This document shows, piece by piece, positions 7,964-18,198 of a stretch of DNA of 64,000 bases. The notes beneath the pieces are model-generated. The model had not been told where the DNA came from. It was given only the letters and a program-made list of their open reading frames with translations, and searched no databases. How positions within the stretch are numbered: position 1 is the first letter of the stretch; every line of letters starts with the position of its first letter. Both the position numbers and the translations under genes were made by a program. Source of the DNA: Enterobacteriaceae bacterium (GTDB lineage: Bacteria > Pseudomonadota > Gammaproteobacteria > Enterobacterales > Enterobacteriaceae); the NCBI GenBank assembly GCA_902363335.1, contig CABIZV010000002.1, positions 62,001 to 126,000 on the forward strand, given 5' to 3'.

Positions 7964-8845
7964 TCATGACGCATTGATCGTCGCTAAAAAACGCTTCACC
8001 GTGTGGGAGCGCTCAAATCGCCGCCAGCAAAGGGCGATATCGGTATAGATTTCAGGCGAACTCAACGCATGATAGGTGATATTGGGCGGTGAAATGGCCG
8101 CCATCGACTTTGGCACCAGCGCGAATCCGCCGCCTGCGGAGACCATGCTCAGCGAAGATGACAGCTGTGACGACTGCAACGCATGCTGCACGTCAATTCC
8201 GGCCTGCTCACAGCAGCTGTAAACCTGATCGTACAGCCCCGGCGCAATCTCTTGCGGAAACAATACCACCGTTGTATCGCGCAGCTGTTCCAGCGCCAGA
8301 CTGCCGCATGCCGCTAGCGGATGGTCGCGATGCAGCGCCACCACCATCGGCTCCCGGTCGAGAATGTTTAGCTCGAACGCTTTACTGCTCTCGCACGGCA
8401 GCCGCACGAAGGCGATATCCAGTTCACCCTCCGCCAGCATCGCCGTCAGCGAAGACATATTGGCCTCGACCTGGTGAACCTGCACCGCCATGTTCTGCAA
8501 CTGATACTGGCGGATCAAGGTGAAGATTTTGGGATGGAAGGCGTCTGAACTGGTGATACCAATCGACAGGCTACCGTTTAACCCGCGCGCAATACCCCGG
8601 GCTTTCTCCAGCGCCGCGTCACTCAGCGCCAGGATCTTACAGGCATCGTCATAGAACGCTTCTCCCGCTTCGGTTAGCTCAACGCCACGGGTCAGGCGTC
8701 TGAACAGCGGCGTGCCCACTTCCTCTTCGAGCCGTTTGATCTGCTGACTCAGTGGAGGCTGCGAAATGCCCAGCGCTTTGGCCGCTTTTGTGAAGTGTCG
8801 CTCGCGTGCGACCGCGACAAAATACCGCAGATAACGAAGTTCCAT
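7964..8845 (-). CDS. budR: LysR-type regulator of the bud operon
   Basis: This 293-residue LysR protein has an N-terminal helix-turn-helix (ELRYLRYFVAVARERHFTKA; LGISQPPLSQQIKRLEEEVG) and a substrate-binding domain from about residue 90. It is divergent from budA with 105 bp between the starts, exactly the arrangement of budR (alsR) in Klebsiella, Raoultella and Enterobacter. There the regulator activates acetoin/butanediol genes in response to acetate and acidification. The assignment is therefore from both family and context. The Nudix gene ends 26 bp away and converges on it. Confidence 0.85.
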   Translation of the reverse strand: MELRYLRYFVAVARERHFTKAAKALGISQPPLSQQIKRLEEEVGTPLFRRLTRGVELTEAGEAFYDDACKILALSDAALEKARGIARGLNGSLSIGITSSDAFHPKIFTLIRQYQLQNMAVQVHQVEANMSSLTAMLAEGELDIAFVRLPCESSKAFELNILDREPMVVALHRDHPLAACGSLALEQLRDTTVVLFPQEIAPGLYDQVYSCCEQAGIDVQHALQSSQLSSSLSMVSAGGGFALVPKSMAAISPPNITYHALSSPEIYTDIALCWRRFERSHTVKRFLATINAS

Positions 8846-8950
8846 ATCTAAAACGTCTCAAACCAGTATGGATTCTATATTGGAACTCTCTGCTGAATCG
8901 GGTCAACATTTATTTAACCTTTCTAAATAAAGTTGAAAAGGACGAGCGTG
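8846..8950. promoter_or_regulatory. budR-budA divergent control region
   Basis: The 105-bp AT-rich spacer carries the presumed BudR site and both promoters. AAAGGA (8938-8941 region) is the ribosome site for budA at 8951. I see no clear FNR or BudR operator that I could defend base by base. Confidence 0.5.
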
Positions 8951-9727
8951 ATGCATTCATCTGCCTGTGACTGTGAGGCCAGTTTGTGCGAGACCCTACG
9001 CGGGTTCTCTGCCCAGCATCCTGACAGCGTTATCTATCAAACATCGCTAATGAGCGCGCTGCTAAGCGGCGTGTACGAGGGGCAAACCACCATCGCCGAT
9101 CTGCTGGCGCACGGTGATTTTGGCCTGGGCACCTTTAACGAGCTGGACGGCGAAATGATTGCCTTCAGCAGCCAGGTATACCAGCTGCGTGCTGACGGCA
9201 GCGCCCGTGCGGCGAAACCTGAGCAAAAAACGCCGTTCGCGGTGATGACCTGGTTCCAGCCGCAGTATCGCAAAACCTTCAATGGGCCGGTCAGCCGTCA
9301 GCAGATCCACGACCTGATCGACCAGCAAATCCCCTCAGATAACCTGTTCTGCGCGCTGCGCATCGACGGTAATTTCCGCCATGCCCACACCCGCACCGTC
9401 CCGCGCCAGAAGCCACCGTACCGGGCAATGACCGACGTGCTCGATGACCAGCCGGTTTTCCGCTTTAACCAGCGCGAAGGGGTACTGGTTGGGTTCCGCA
9501 CACCGCAGCATATGCAGGGCATCAACGTGGCCGGTTATCACGAACATTTCATCACCGACGACCGCCAGGGCGGGGGCCATCTGCTCGACTACCAGCTAGA
9601 GAGCGGGGTGCTGACCTTCGGTGAAATTCATAAGCTGATGATTGACCTGCCTGCCGATAGCGCTTTTTTACAGGCCGACCTTCACCCCAGCAATCTCGAT
9701 GCAGCGATCCGTTCCGTCGAAAACTAA
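8951..9727 (+). CDS. budA: Alpha-acetolactate decarboxylase
   Basis: This 258-residue cytoplasmic enzyme converts alpha-acetolactate to (R)-acetoin. The sequence is close to Klebsiella BudA throughout (for example [46 protein letters not shown]). It keeps the metal-binding His cluster in [16 protein letters not shown] and the C-terminal [21 protein letters not shown] chose ATG 8951 (MHSSACDC) because it matches the Klebsiella N-terminus and has AAGGA at good spacing; the TTG at 8933 would add only six residues. It is the first gene of budABC, 13 bp before budB. Confidence 0.95.
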   Translation: MHSSACDCEASLCETLRGFSAQHPDSVIYQTSLMSALLSGVYEGQTTIADLLAHGDFGLGTFNELDGEMIAFSSQVYQLRADGSARAAKPEQKTPFAVMTWFQPQYRKTFNGPVSRQQIHDLIDQQIPSDNLFCALRIDGNFRHAHTRTVPRQKPPYRAMTDVLDDQPVFRFNQREGVLVGFRTPQHMQGINVAGYHEHFITDDRQGGGHLLDYQLESGVLTFGEIHKLMIDLPADSAFLQADLHPSNLDAAIRSVEN

Positions 9728-9740
9728 CAGGAGAACTATC

Positions 9741-12211
<2,471 letters not shown>

Positions 12212-12235
12212 GCGCGATGAAGTGCGAAAAACGCG

Positions 12236-12269
12236 AATGCCCCTGTATCTCTACAGGGGCATTTTCTTT
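12236..12269. terminator. Bidirectional terminator between budC and iutA
   Basis: AATGCCCCTGTA (12236-12247) and TACAGGGGCATT (12252-12263) form a perfect 12-bp stem with a TCTC loop, followed by TTCTTT on the plus strand. On the minus strand the same hairpin is followed by CGCGTTTTT. It therefore suits both convergent genes. Confidence 0.9.
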
Positions 12270-14469
12270 AGAACAACACTGAGTAATTCAAGCCAAACGT
12301 CCGCCCGCGCCCCTTATAGTCGTACAACGAAGCCGGGCCGGAAGCCGGGCTGTAATACAGCGGGGCGCGCTGCCCCCACACCGTGGTGTAGTCACGGTCA
12401 AACAGGTTTTCGACGCTAAAACTGAGTTTCCCTACCGGAAGCTGATAGCTGCCCAGCACATCGATGGTGGTGTAGCCATCCAGCTCGTTACCGGCATCGT
12501 CGCTCAGTTTAAAGGAGGTGGTGCTCTGCACGCGCAGGCTCCACGGGTCTGGCGCCCAGCCGATATACGCCGTCGCTTTTGAAGGACTGGCGATCTTCAC
12601 ATCGTATTTCTGCCACTGACCGTCAACTTTGGACTCGGTTTTCAGGACGTTGAAATTACCGCCGGTGCTCCAGTCGCTATCAGGAATAAAGTAGTCCACC
12701 GCACCTTCCACGCCGTAAATGCGGCGCTTATCGTCAACGATGCTGATGGTCAGATCTTTATTCGCCTGCACGTTCTTGTCAGACAACGAGTAGTAGGCGG
12801 CAATTTGGGTGCGCAGGTTGTCGCCGGTGTAGCGCCAGCCCAGCTCGTACGAGTTCACCTTAATCCCTTCCAGCGCGCTGTCATCGACGTTAACGCTGTT
12901 GGTTAGCGGCAGATGCCCGTTAACCGCTTTCCCGTACGCGCCGCGCCCGTAGTATTTACCCGGGTCAGGCAGCTCTACGCCCTGCGAGAAGTTAAACCAG
13001 GTTTGCTGACGCTCGGTGAGATGAACCAGCAGTCCGGCATTAAACAGGAAATTGTCGTAATCGGTTGAACCGCCGGGAATGGCATCGGCCGAGTTGAACG
13101 TGCCTGCGGCAATCTGCTGCTGTTGCGCATAGCCAATGAAATCATCCACCTTGTTTTCGGTGTACTGGTAGCGCACGCCGCCGCTTAAGGTAAAGATCTC
13201 ATTGATGTCATAGCTCGATTGCAGGAAGGCCGCCAGGTTGCTGATGTCATACGACGGGTAGCGCCCGGTGGTGTAAATCTGCTGGTTATTCAGCCCGCCG
13301 GAGGCGTTGGCTTTGTCCACATCGAAGAACATCTGATTAGAGGTAAAGCGCTCATGATCGGCGTCCAGCCCATAGGTCAACTGCCAGCCATCCAGCGGCG
13401 TGCTGTTTAAGGTCAGCTTCGCGCCATACTGATTGGTTTCCTGCTGCGATGAAGAGAACGAGGTCAGTTCATTGTTCTTGTTCATGCTGGGGAACGGGTA
13501 GAACTTCAGCGACTCATCGCGATAGTAAACCTGGCCGACCAGCTCCTGCCCGAGGAAATCGCTATTGGAATACTGCAAGCTCATCAAATGGCGTTCGGTG
13601 CCGGGAATGCGGTCAGAGTTCAGCCCGCTGCTGACGTAGGGCTTGCTCGCGCCGGTCAGCGCCGAGAAGTCTTTCCCCAGATTTAAGCCGTAATCGTCAT
13701 CGCCCTGGCTTTTGTAGTACTGGGTCACCAATTGAAGCTGTTGTGTTTCATCAATATTGAGCGTGCCGGTGCCCATGACATCCAGACGATCGGAATATTG
13801 CAGCCCGGTTTGGGTGTTATCGAGCAGGGTCGCATCGCCGTTGCCGTCATACCAGCCGCCGAATTTCTGATAGGCCACCGACATGCGCCCGGAGATATGG
13901 TCATTACCGCCGGAGACGGCGCTGGCAACACGCTCATCGTGATCTTTGCTGCTGTTAAAACCGCTTTTGGTTTCGGCTTCAAACTCAACCTGCGTTTCCG
14001 GCTGGCCTTTTTTGGTGACGATATTGATAAGCCCGCCGGTGCTGCCGCCGCCGTACAGCGAGGTGGCGCCGGAGATGACTTCAATATGTTCGATATTGAA
14101 CGGATCGATTGAATCCAACTGGCGACTATCGGTACGTGAGGAGTTGAGGCGTACGCCGTCAATCAACACCACCAGCGGACGTCCACGGACGTTCATGCCG
14201 TAGTTGGTACGGCTCTGACTGCTGACGTCAAGACCGGGGATCAGCTGCGCCAGCGCGTCCTTCAGCTCTTTGCCGCCCTGGATCTGTTGCTCCAGTTCAG
14301 CGTTTTCAATCACCCAGGTCGTTTGCGCCATTTCAGCAACGGTACGGTTGTTGCGGCTGGCGGAAACGACGATGGATTCATCATCGGTTTGTTGCGCTAC
14401 GGCCGGGGACATCATGGCGAGCAGCAGCGGGTTCAAAGCCCAGAGGGTATGTTTTTTGGTTATCATCAT
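12268..14469 (-). CDS. iutA: Ferric aerobactin receptor
   Basis: This 733-residue TonB-dependent outer-membrane receptor closely follows E. coli IutA: the N-terminus (LWALNPLLLAMMSPAVAQQ), the plug (AEMAQTTWVIENAELEQQIQ; GLDVSSQSRTNYGMNVRGRP) and the C-terminus (YDYKGRGRTFGLNYSVLF). A signal peptide is followed by the TonB box region ESIVVSAS. It imports ferric aerobactin. Three ATGs in a row (14472, 14469, 14466) follow AGGA; I give 14469 by analogy with E. coli (MMI..), though 14466 has the best spacing. Aerobactin synthesis genes iucABCD are not beside it, so use of a foreign siderophore is likely. It diverges from a siderophore-interacting protein gene across a Fur box. Confidence 0.93.
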   Translation of the reverse strand: MMITKKHTLWALNPLLLAMMSPAVAQQTDDESIVVSASRNNRTVAEMAQTTWVIENAELEQQIQGGKELKDALAQLIPGLDVSSQSRTNYGMNVRGRPLVVLIDGVRLNSSRTDSRQLDSIDPFNIEHIEVISGATSLYGGGSTGGLINIVTKKGQPETQVEFEAETKSGFNSSKDHDERVASAVSGGNDHISGRMSVAYQKFGGWYDGNGDATLLDNTQTGLQYSDRLDVMGTGTLNIDETQQLQLVTQYYKSQGDDDYGLNLGKDFSALTGASKPYVSSGLNSDRIPGTERHLMSLQYSNSDFLGQELVGQVYYRDESLKFYPFPSMNKNNELTSFSSSQQETNQYGAKLTLNSTPLDGWQLTYGLDADHERFTSNQMFFDVDKANASGGLNNQQIYTTGRYPSYDISNLAAFLQSSYDINEIFTLSGGVRYQYTENKVDDFIGYAQQQQIAAGTFNSADAIPGGSTDYDNFLFNAGLLVHLTERQQTWFNFSQGVELPDPGKYYGRGAYGKAVNGHLPLTNSVNVDDSALEGIKVNSYELGWRYTGDNLRTQIAAYYSLSDKNVQANKDLTISIVDDKRRIYGVEGAVDYFIPDSDWSTGGNFNVLKTESKVDGQWQKYDVKIASPSKATAYIGWAPDPWSLRVQSTTSFKLSDDAGNELDGYTTIDVLGSYQLPVGKLSFSVENLFDRDYTTVWGQRAPLYYSPASGPASLYDYKGRGRTFGLNYSVLF

Positions 14470-14628
14470 CATTCCTGCGCACGGGCTGACAAACATCAGC
14501 CTAAAGATGCGGTTCAGTGAGTTAAGACGCAGCGGGGCTGCATTTCCCGAAGCGTAAAAATGCCAGGGAACGTATAAACCATGATAATTTCATGGGCTTA
14601 TATCAGTTGTGATAACGCGAATATTGAC

Positions 14629-14647
14629 GATAATATTTCTCATTATC
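14629..14647. promoter_or_regulatory. Fur box between iutA and SIP gene
   Basis: GATAATATTTCTCATTATC matches the 19-bp Fur consensus GATAATGATAATCATTATC at 15 positions and has both conserved ends. It lies in the divergent region between iutA (start 14469) and the siderophore-interacting protein (start 14710), so iron repression of both genes is expected. Confidence 0.85.
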
Positions 14648-14709
14648 AACACTAAGATCGTAGAGTTGATTAAATCTCATGATTGCGTTGGCGTTTTAAA
14701 GGAAGGCTT

Positions 14710-15600
14710 ATGGCGGGTGTTCCGGGTTATCGGGTATTCAATGTGCAACTGGCGTATAAGCGCGAAGTTTCTCCCTCAATGCTGAGCCTGGTTTTCAGCG
14801 GGCCGGATGTGGCGCAGATGAAATCCGACTCGCCGGATCAGCGGATAAAGCTGTTGTTGCCTGCTGAAGACGGCACGCCGCCAGCGCTGCCGGTAGAAGG
14901 TGAGTGGTATCAAACCTTTTTAGCGACCCCGAAGGAACGGCGTCCGATTCTCCGCACCTACACGCTGCGCCACGTCGACCCTGTCCGTCAGGAAGTCACG
15001 GTGGAATTCGTTCGTCACGGCACCGAAGGCCCCGCTTCGGCATGGGCGATAAATGCCAGCATCGGCGATGCTCTCCAGATGGTGGCCCCCAACGCCGCCC
15101 ATGCTGCCGATAGCGGCGGTTATGAATGGACGCCACCGGCAGGGCTGAGAAATGCGCTGATTATTGCCGATGAGACGGCGCTACCGGCCGCGCGTGGCAT
15201 TCTTGAGATGCTGGCGGAGCAGGTGAATCCGCCAAAAGTTCAGGCATTTTTTGAAGTCCCTGAGCCGGGCGATTGCGCAGATTTAACCGCGTTTGAATTT
15301 GCCGAAGTCCACTGGTTACCGCGCCAACCTCAGGCGGCCCGACACGGTGAGCGGCTTATTTCGACCGTCAAACAATTAGCCCGGGTTGCGGAAATAAAAA
15401 GGGCGGGAAGCGTTCGGGAAGAAGCTGAAGGGGAACTGCTATGGGATAAAGCGACCAGCGATAGCAATATATTTTACGGTTGGGTTGCTGCAGAATCGAC
15501 GGTGGTAAAACTGCTACGGCGTTATTTAATTGCCGAATGCGATGTGGATCAGGACACCATTAATTTTATGGCTTATTGGGCGAAAGGTCGGGTTCGTTAA
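14710..15600 (+). CDS. Siderophore-interacting FAD protein (SIP/ViuB family)
   Basis: This 296-residue cytoplasmic flavoprotein belongs to the ViuB/YqjH siderophore-interacting family, which releases iron from imported ferric siderophores by reduction. It shows the FAD-binding motif RTYTLR (about residue 82), the NAD(P)H-domain motif ADETALPAARGI, and the C-terminal FYGWVAAESTVVKLLRRYL. ATG 14710 is preferred over 14683 because AAGGAAGG lies just upstream. It is divergent from iutA across a Fur box, so it probably acts on ferric aerobactin entering through IutA (inference). It is close to the usual SIP length, with a small insert (RAGSVREEAEGE) before the C-terminal motif. Confidence 0.88.
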   Translation: MAGVPGYRVFNVQLAYKREVSPSMLSLVFSGPDVAQMKSDSPDQRIKLLLPAEDGTPPALPVEGEWYQTFLATPKERRPILRTYTLRHVDPVRQEVTVEFVRHGTEGPASAWAINASIGDALQMVAPNAAHAADSGGYEWTPPAGLRNALIIADETALPAARGILEMLAEQVNPPKVQAFFEVPEPGDCADLTAFEFAEVHWLPRQPQAARHGERLISTVKQLARVAEIKRAGSVREEAEGELLWDKATSDSNIFYGWVAAESTVVKLLRRYLIAECDVDQDTINFMAYWAKGRVR

Positions 15601-16191
15601 CGGCATAATTTACTCCTTAATGAGCTTTGTTTGTTTCTCTACTACATAGGATTTTGCACGGTCTATTCCTAAGACAGGGGATAACTTTTCTGAGGAACGT
15701 TGAAAAACCAGAGCGTATCTTTATAAACCTGTGAATGAACTCACTCCATAAATTTCTAACCCTTTAGGGTTGGTTTTTCTATTAACCATTACTCCTTTAG
15801 TGATGGGCGAATCCGTTGCATAGGATCAAATCAACCAAAAAATCTCATTTTGTTAACATGAAAGGGAATCAAATTTACCATGAAAAAATAATTCCCCTGA
15901 AATGACTATTCCTAACATTATGATTTAAAAGGTTAATGTTCTTAAATTAATTGTTAATAAAATGTCATTTTATTATAACATTGAGATGCTTTAAGTTTGT
16001 TTAACGAAAACTTTCCTTATTGAAAATCAATAATGATTATCTTTAGGAATTTTATTACACAGACTGAAGATTAATCCCAATTGAAACAATAGGGTTATTT
16101 TATTTACAATTTGTTCATGAGTTCTAGCTGATACAGGACAGGAATATTCACAGAATATTGATTGAAATTTCTTAAATCATGGAGTGACTTA
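15601..16191. other. Long AT-rich region before the fimbrial cluster
   Basis: No gene is visible in these 591 bp. A small hairpin, AACCC-TTTA-GGGTT at 15758-15771, is followed by GGTTTTT and may end transcription from the SIP gene. The remainder is very AT-rich with many TTAA/ATTA runs, as usual upstream of H-NS-controlled fimbrial loci (inference). GGAG at 16181-16184 is the ribosome site for the regulator at 16192. Confidence 0.5.
15758..15778 (+). terminator. Short intrinsic terminator candidate
   Basis: AACCC TTTA GGGTT (15758-15771) is a 5-bp stem with a 4-nt loop followed by GG and TTTTT. It is 157 bp downstream of the SIP stop. The stem is short, so strength is doubtful. Confidence 0.5.
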
Positions 16192-16866
16192 TTGAGTTTA
16201 ATACTGATTTTAAGTGATGACTTTGTGTTTAGTGAGGCTATAACGCTATTACTCGCCGAGGTTAGATCAGATTCTGTAAATCTGAATAATAAGGGAGTCG
16301 GAGTGCAGTGTCGTCAGGTTATGTTTAAAGACGATATCAATCACTTACTGGCTGTTAACCAATGTAGTTCTCTTATCGTTGATATTCAGGGCATTGTCAC
16401 GGCTCAAACTATCAGCATGCTAAATCGGATCAAACGCGATAATCCTTTACTCACGGTAATGGTTTTTGTGAATGAGCTATTTGATTATCAAAGCCCATTG
16501 ACTCGGGTTCTGATGGATCTGTGCGATATATTAGTTAACCGCTATGAAAGTATTTCAGGATTAAAACGTAGTCTGGTGCAATTGGGAATGATGAAACCGC
16601 GTCGTGCAACAATAATGTTTACGCGTTTTGCCGGAGCCCTGCGCCTGAATGTGAGCTGCTGCGACTCTATGTTTTCGCGTTTATCTAAGCGAGAACTTGA
16701 GATAATGAATTATCTGGCACAAGGAATGAGCCCGTCGGAGATAGCTGAGGAACTCTATATTAGTACCAAAACCGTTTACACTCACCGATTACGGATATAC
16801 GCCAAATTAGGTGTGAAAAACATTATTGAGCTTCACCGGATAATGCAAATCTCCTCAATTATCTAG
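16192..16866 (+). CDS. LuxR-type (FimZ/FimW-like) fimbrial regulator
   Basis: The product is 224 residues if started at TTG 16192, which has GGAG seven bases upstream; a TTG at 16162 has no such site. The C-terminal ~65 residues are a LuxR/GerE helix-turn-helix (LSKRELEIMNYLAQGMSPSE, YISTKTVYTHRLRIYAKLGV). The N-terminal ~130 residues look like a receiver-like fold, but I could not place the full phospho-acceptor set, so it may be a pseudo-receiver. It lies 87 bp ahead of the major pilin gene in the same direction and is the likely activator of the fimbrial operon. No named orthologue recognised. Confidence 0.75.
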   Translation: MSLILILSDDFVFSEAITLLLAEVRSDSVNLNNKGVGVQCRQVMFKDDINHLLAVNQCSSLIVDIQGIVTAQTISMLNRIKRDNPLLTVMVFVNELFDYQSPLTRVLMDLCDILVNRYESISGLKRSLVQLGMMKPRRATIMFTRFAGALRLNVSCCDSMFSRLSKRELEIMNYLAQGMSPSEIAEELYISTKTVYTHRLRIYAKLGVKNIIELHRIMQISSII

Positions 16867-16953
16867 TAAGCGTATTGACGATTAATTTTTATCAACAGCA
16901 CCTCCACCTGCATAATGAATGTTAGGGAGGTTTTATTTACAAGGACACCCTTA

Positions 16954-17448
16954 ATGAAACACGTCATTCCCTTCGCATTATTATTTTGTAGCGCCAGCGC
17001 CTTTGCCAGCGATGGTACTGTAACCTTTAGCGGAACCATTACGGACACCGCATGCACCATTTCGGCATCTGATGTCACGGTTGATTTTGGTACCGTTGCT
17101 GCCAGTTCATTTAAGGCAAAAGGTGATTCCGTAGGGGGGCGTTCGTTCCAGTTAACGCTGGCAAACTGCCCGTATGACAGTGCGACCGTGCGCTTCGATG
17201 GCAGCGCTGACCCGGAAGGCAAGCTGTTCCAGATTGACAGCGGAACCGGCAAAGCCAGCGATGTCGCTATCGCTATTTTTGATGCCAATAATTTACAGGT
17301 ATTGCCAAATACCCCTTCCAGTTCTTATGCACTATCAAAGACTGCTGCCAATACGCTTAATTTTTCTGCCAAACTGCAATCGACCGCAGATACAGTAACA
17401 GCCGGTGATATTACCTCAACCTCTAATTTCACGATCGTTTATCCATAA
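16954..17448 (+). CDS. Major fimbrial subunit, FimA-like
   Basis: This 164-residue pilin has a signal peptide (MKHVIPFALLFCSASAFAS). The mature part has an N-terminal donor strand (DGTVTFSGTITDTACTI), two Cys residues for the pilin disulfide (TACTI and LANCPYD) and the terminal TSNFTIVYP that pairs with the chaperone. ATG 16954 was chosen over 16915 because the signal peptide starts there. It is the first gene of a pilin-chaperone-usher-adhesin operon and is followed by a palindrome at 17455-17474 that could raise pilin message relative to the downstream genes. Confidence 0.88.
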   Translation: MKHVIPFALLFCSASAFASDGTVTFSGTITDTACTISASDVTVDFGTVAASSFKAKGDSVGGRSFQLTLANCPYDSATVRFDGSADPEGKLFQIDSGTGKASDVAIAIFDANNLQVLPNTPSSSYALSKTAANTLNFSAKLQSTADTVTAGDITSTSNFTIVYP

Positions 17449-17454
17449 TATTAT

Positions 17455-17474
17455 GGGCTGGTGATCACCAGCCC
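17455..17474 (+). terminator. Perfect palindrome after the pilin gene (attenuator candidate)
   Basis: GGGCTGGTGATCACCAGCCC is a perfect 20-bp palindrome seven bases after the pilin stop. It gives an 8-bp stem with a 4-nt loop and is followed by TATTATT. Such hairpins behind major pilin genes are known to stabilise or partly terminate the message so that pilin exceeds usher. Confidence 0.7.
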
Positions 17475-17509
17475 TATTATTCAGGTTAATCCGCTCTGGA
17501 GAACAATAA

Positions 17510-18178
17510 TTGAAATTATTACGCTCGCTACTGCTGATTATCTGCTGTACCCATCCGACCTGGGCAGGTATTACACTAAGTTCTACCCGTGTTATTTATA
17601 ATGAATCCGCCAAAGAGGCGGCCATTACAATTGGTATTACGGGTGAAAGTCGCCCTTATCTTGTGCAGTCGTGGCTTGAGAATCGTGAACATAGCGACAT
17701 TTCTGCGCCATTTGTCATGACCCCTCCTTTATTTAAGCTTATGCCGGATACCAGTTGGCAAATCCGCATGACCAAAATAAATGATGGCCTGCCACGCGAT
17801 CGCGAATCGCTATTTTGGCTGAATATTAAAGCCATCCCTGCCTCAGACAGTAATGAACGTAATCGGATGCTGATTGCGACGAAGAGCGTCCTGAAGATGA
17901 TTTGGCGCCCCTCTACGCTGAATGCGGCAGGTGCCGCCGAGGCGGTAAAGCAGGTCACCGCTTCGGGGAATGGACAAACCCTCACATTGCACAATCCAAC
18001 GCCTTATTTCATCAATATCGGGACGTTACGCGTTAACGGCCTGCGCATTGATTCTCCCGGATATATTGCGCCTTTGTCCTCACATGCGATTGGCCATACC
18101 GCCTCGCACGGGCGTATTGAGCTTCAGGCAATTAATGATTACGGCGGTTTAACGCCAGCCGTCACGCTGAGTTTCTGA
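17510..18178 (+). CDS. Fimbrial periplasmic chaperone
   Basis: The product is 222 residues from TTG 17510, which has GGAG eight bases upstream and begins a signal peptide (LLRSLLLIICCTHPTWA). It is a PapD/FimC-type immunoglobulin-fold chaperone with the conserved Arg in ITLSSTRVIY, the RESLFWLNIKAIP signature and the basic Lys in ATKSVLKMIWRP that anchors the subunit C-terminus. The short F1-G1 loop is consistent with the FGS subclass that builds rod fimbriae. It lies between pilin and usher genes. Confidence 0.88.
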   Translation: MKLLRSLLLIICCTHPTWAGITLSSTRVIYNESAKEAAITIGITGESRPYLVQSWLENREHSDISAPFVMTPPLFKLMPDTSWQIRMTKINDGLPRDRESLFWLNIKAIPASDSNERNRMLIATKSVLKMIWRPSTLNAAGAAEAVKQVTASGNGQTLTLHNPTPYFINIGTLRVNGLRIDSPGYIAPLSSHAIGHTASHGRIELQAINDYGGLTPAVTLSF

Positions 18179-18198
18179 ACATCAGGACGATACGGACA

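Noticed and set aside
8089..8523. 144-residue plus-strand frame opposite budR
   Set aside because: It lies wholly inside the LysR gene, has Arg/Pro-rich shadow composition and no ribosome site.
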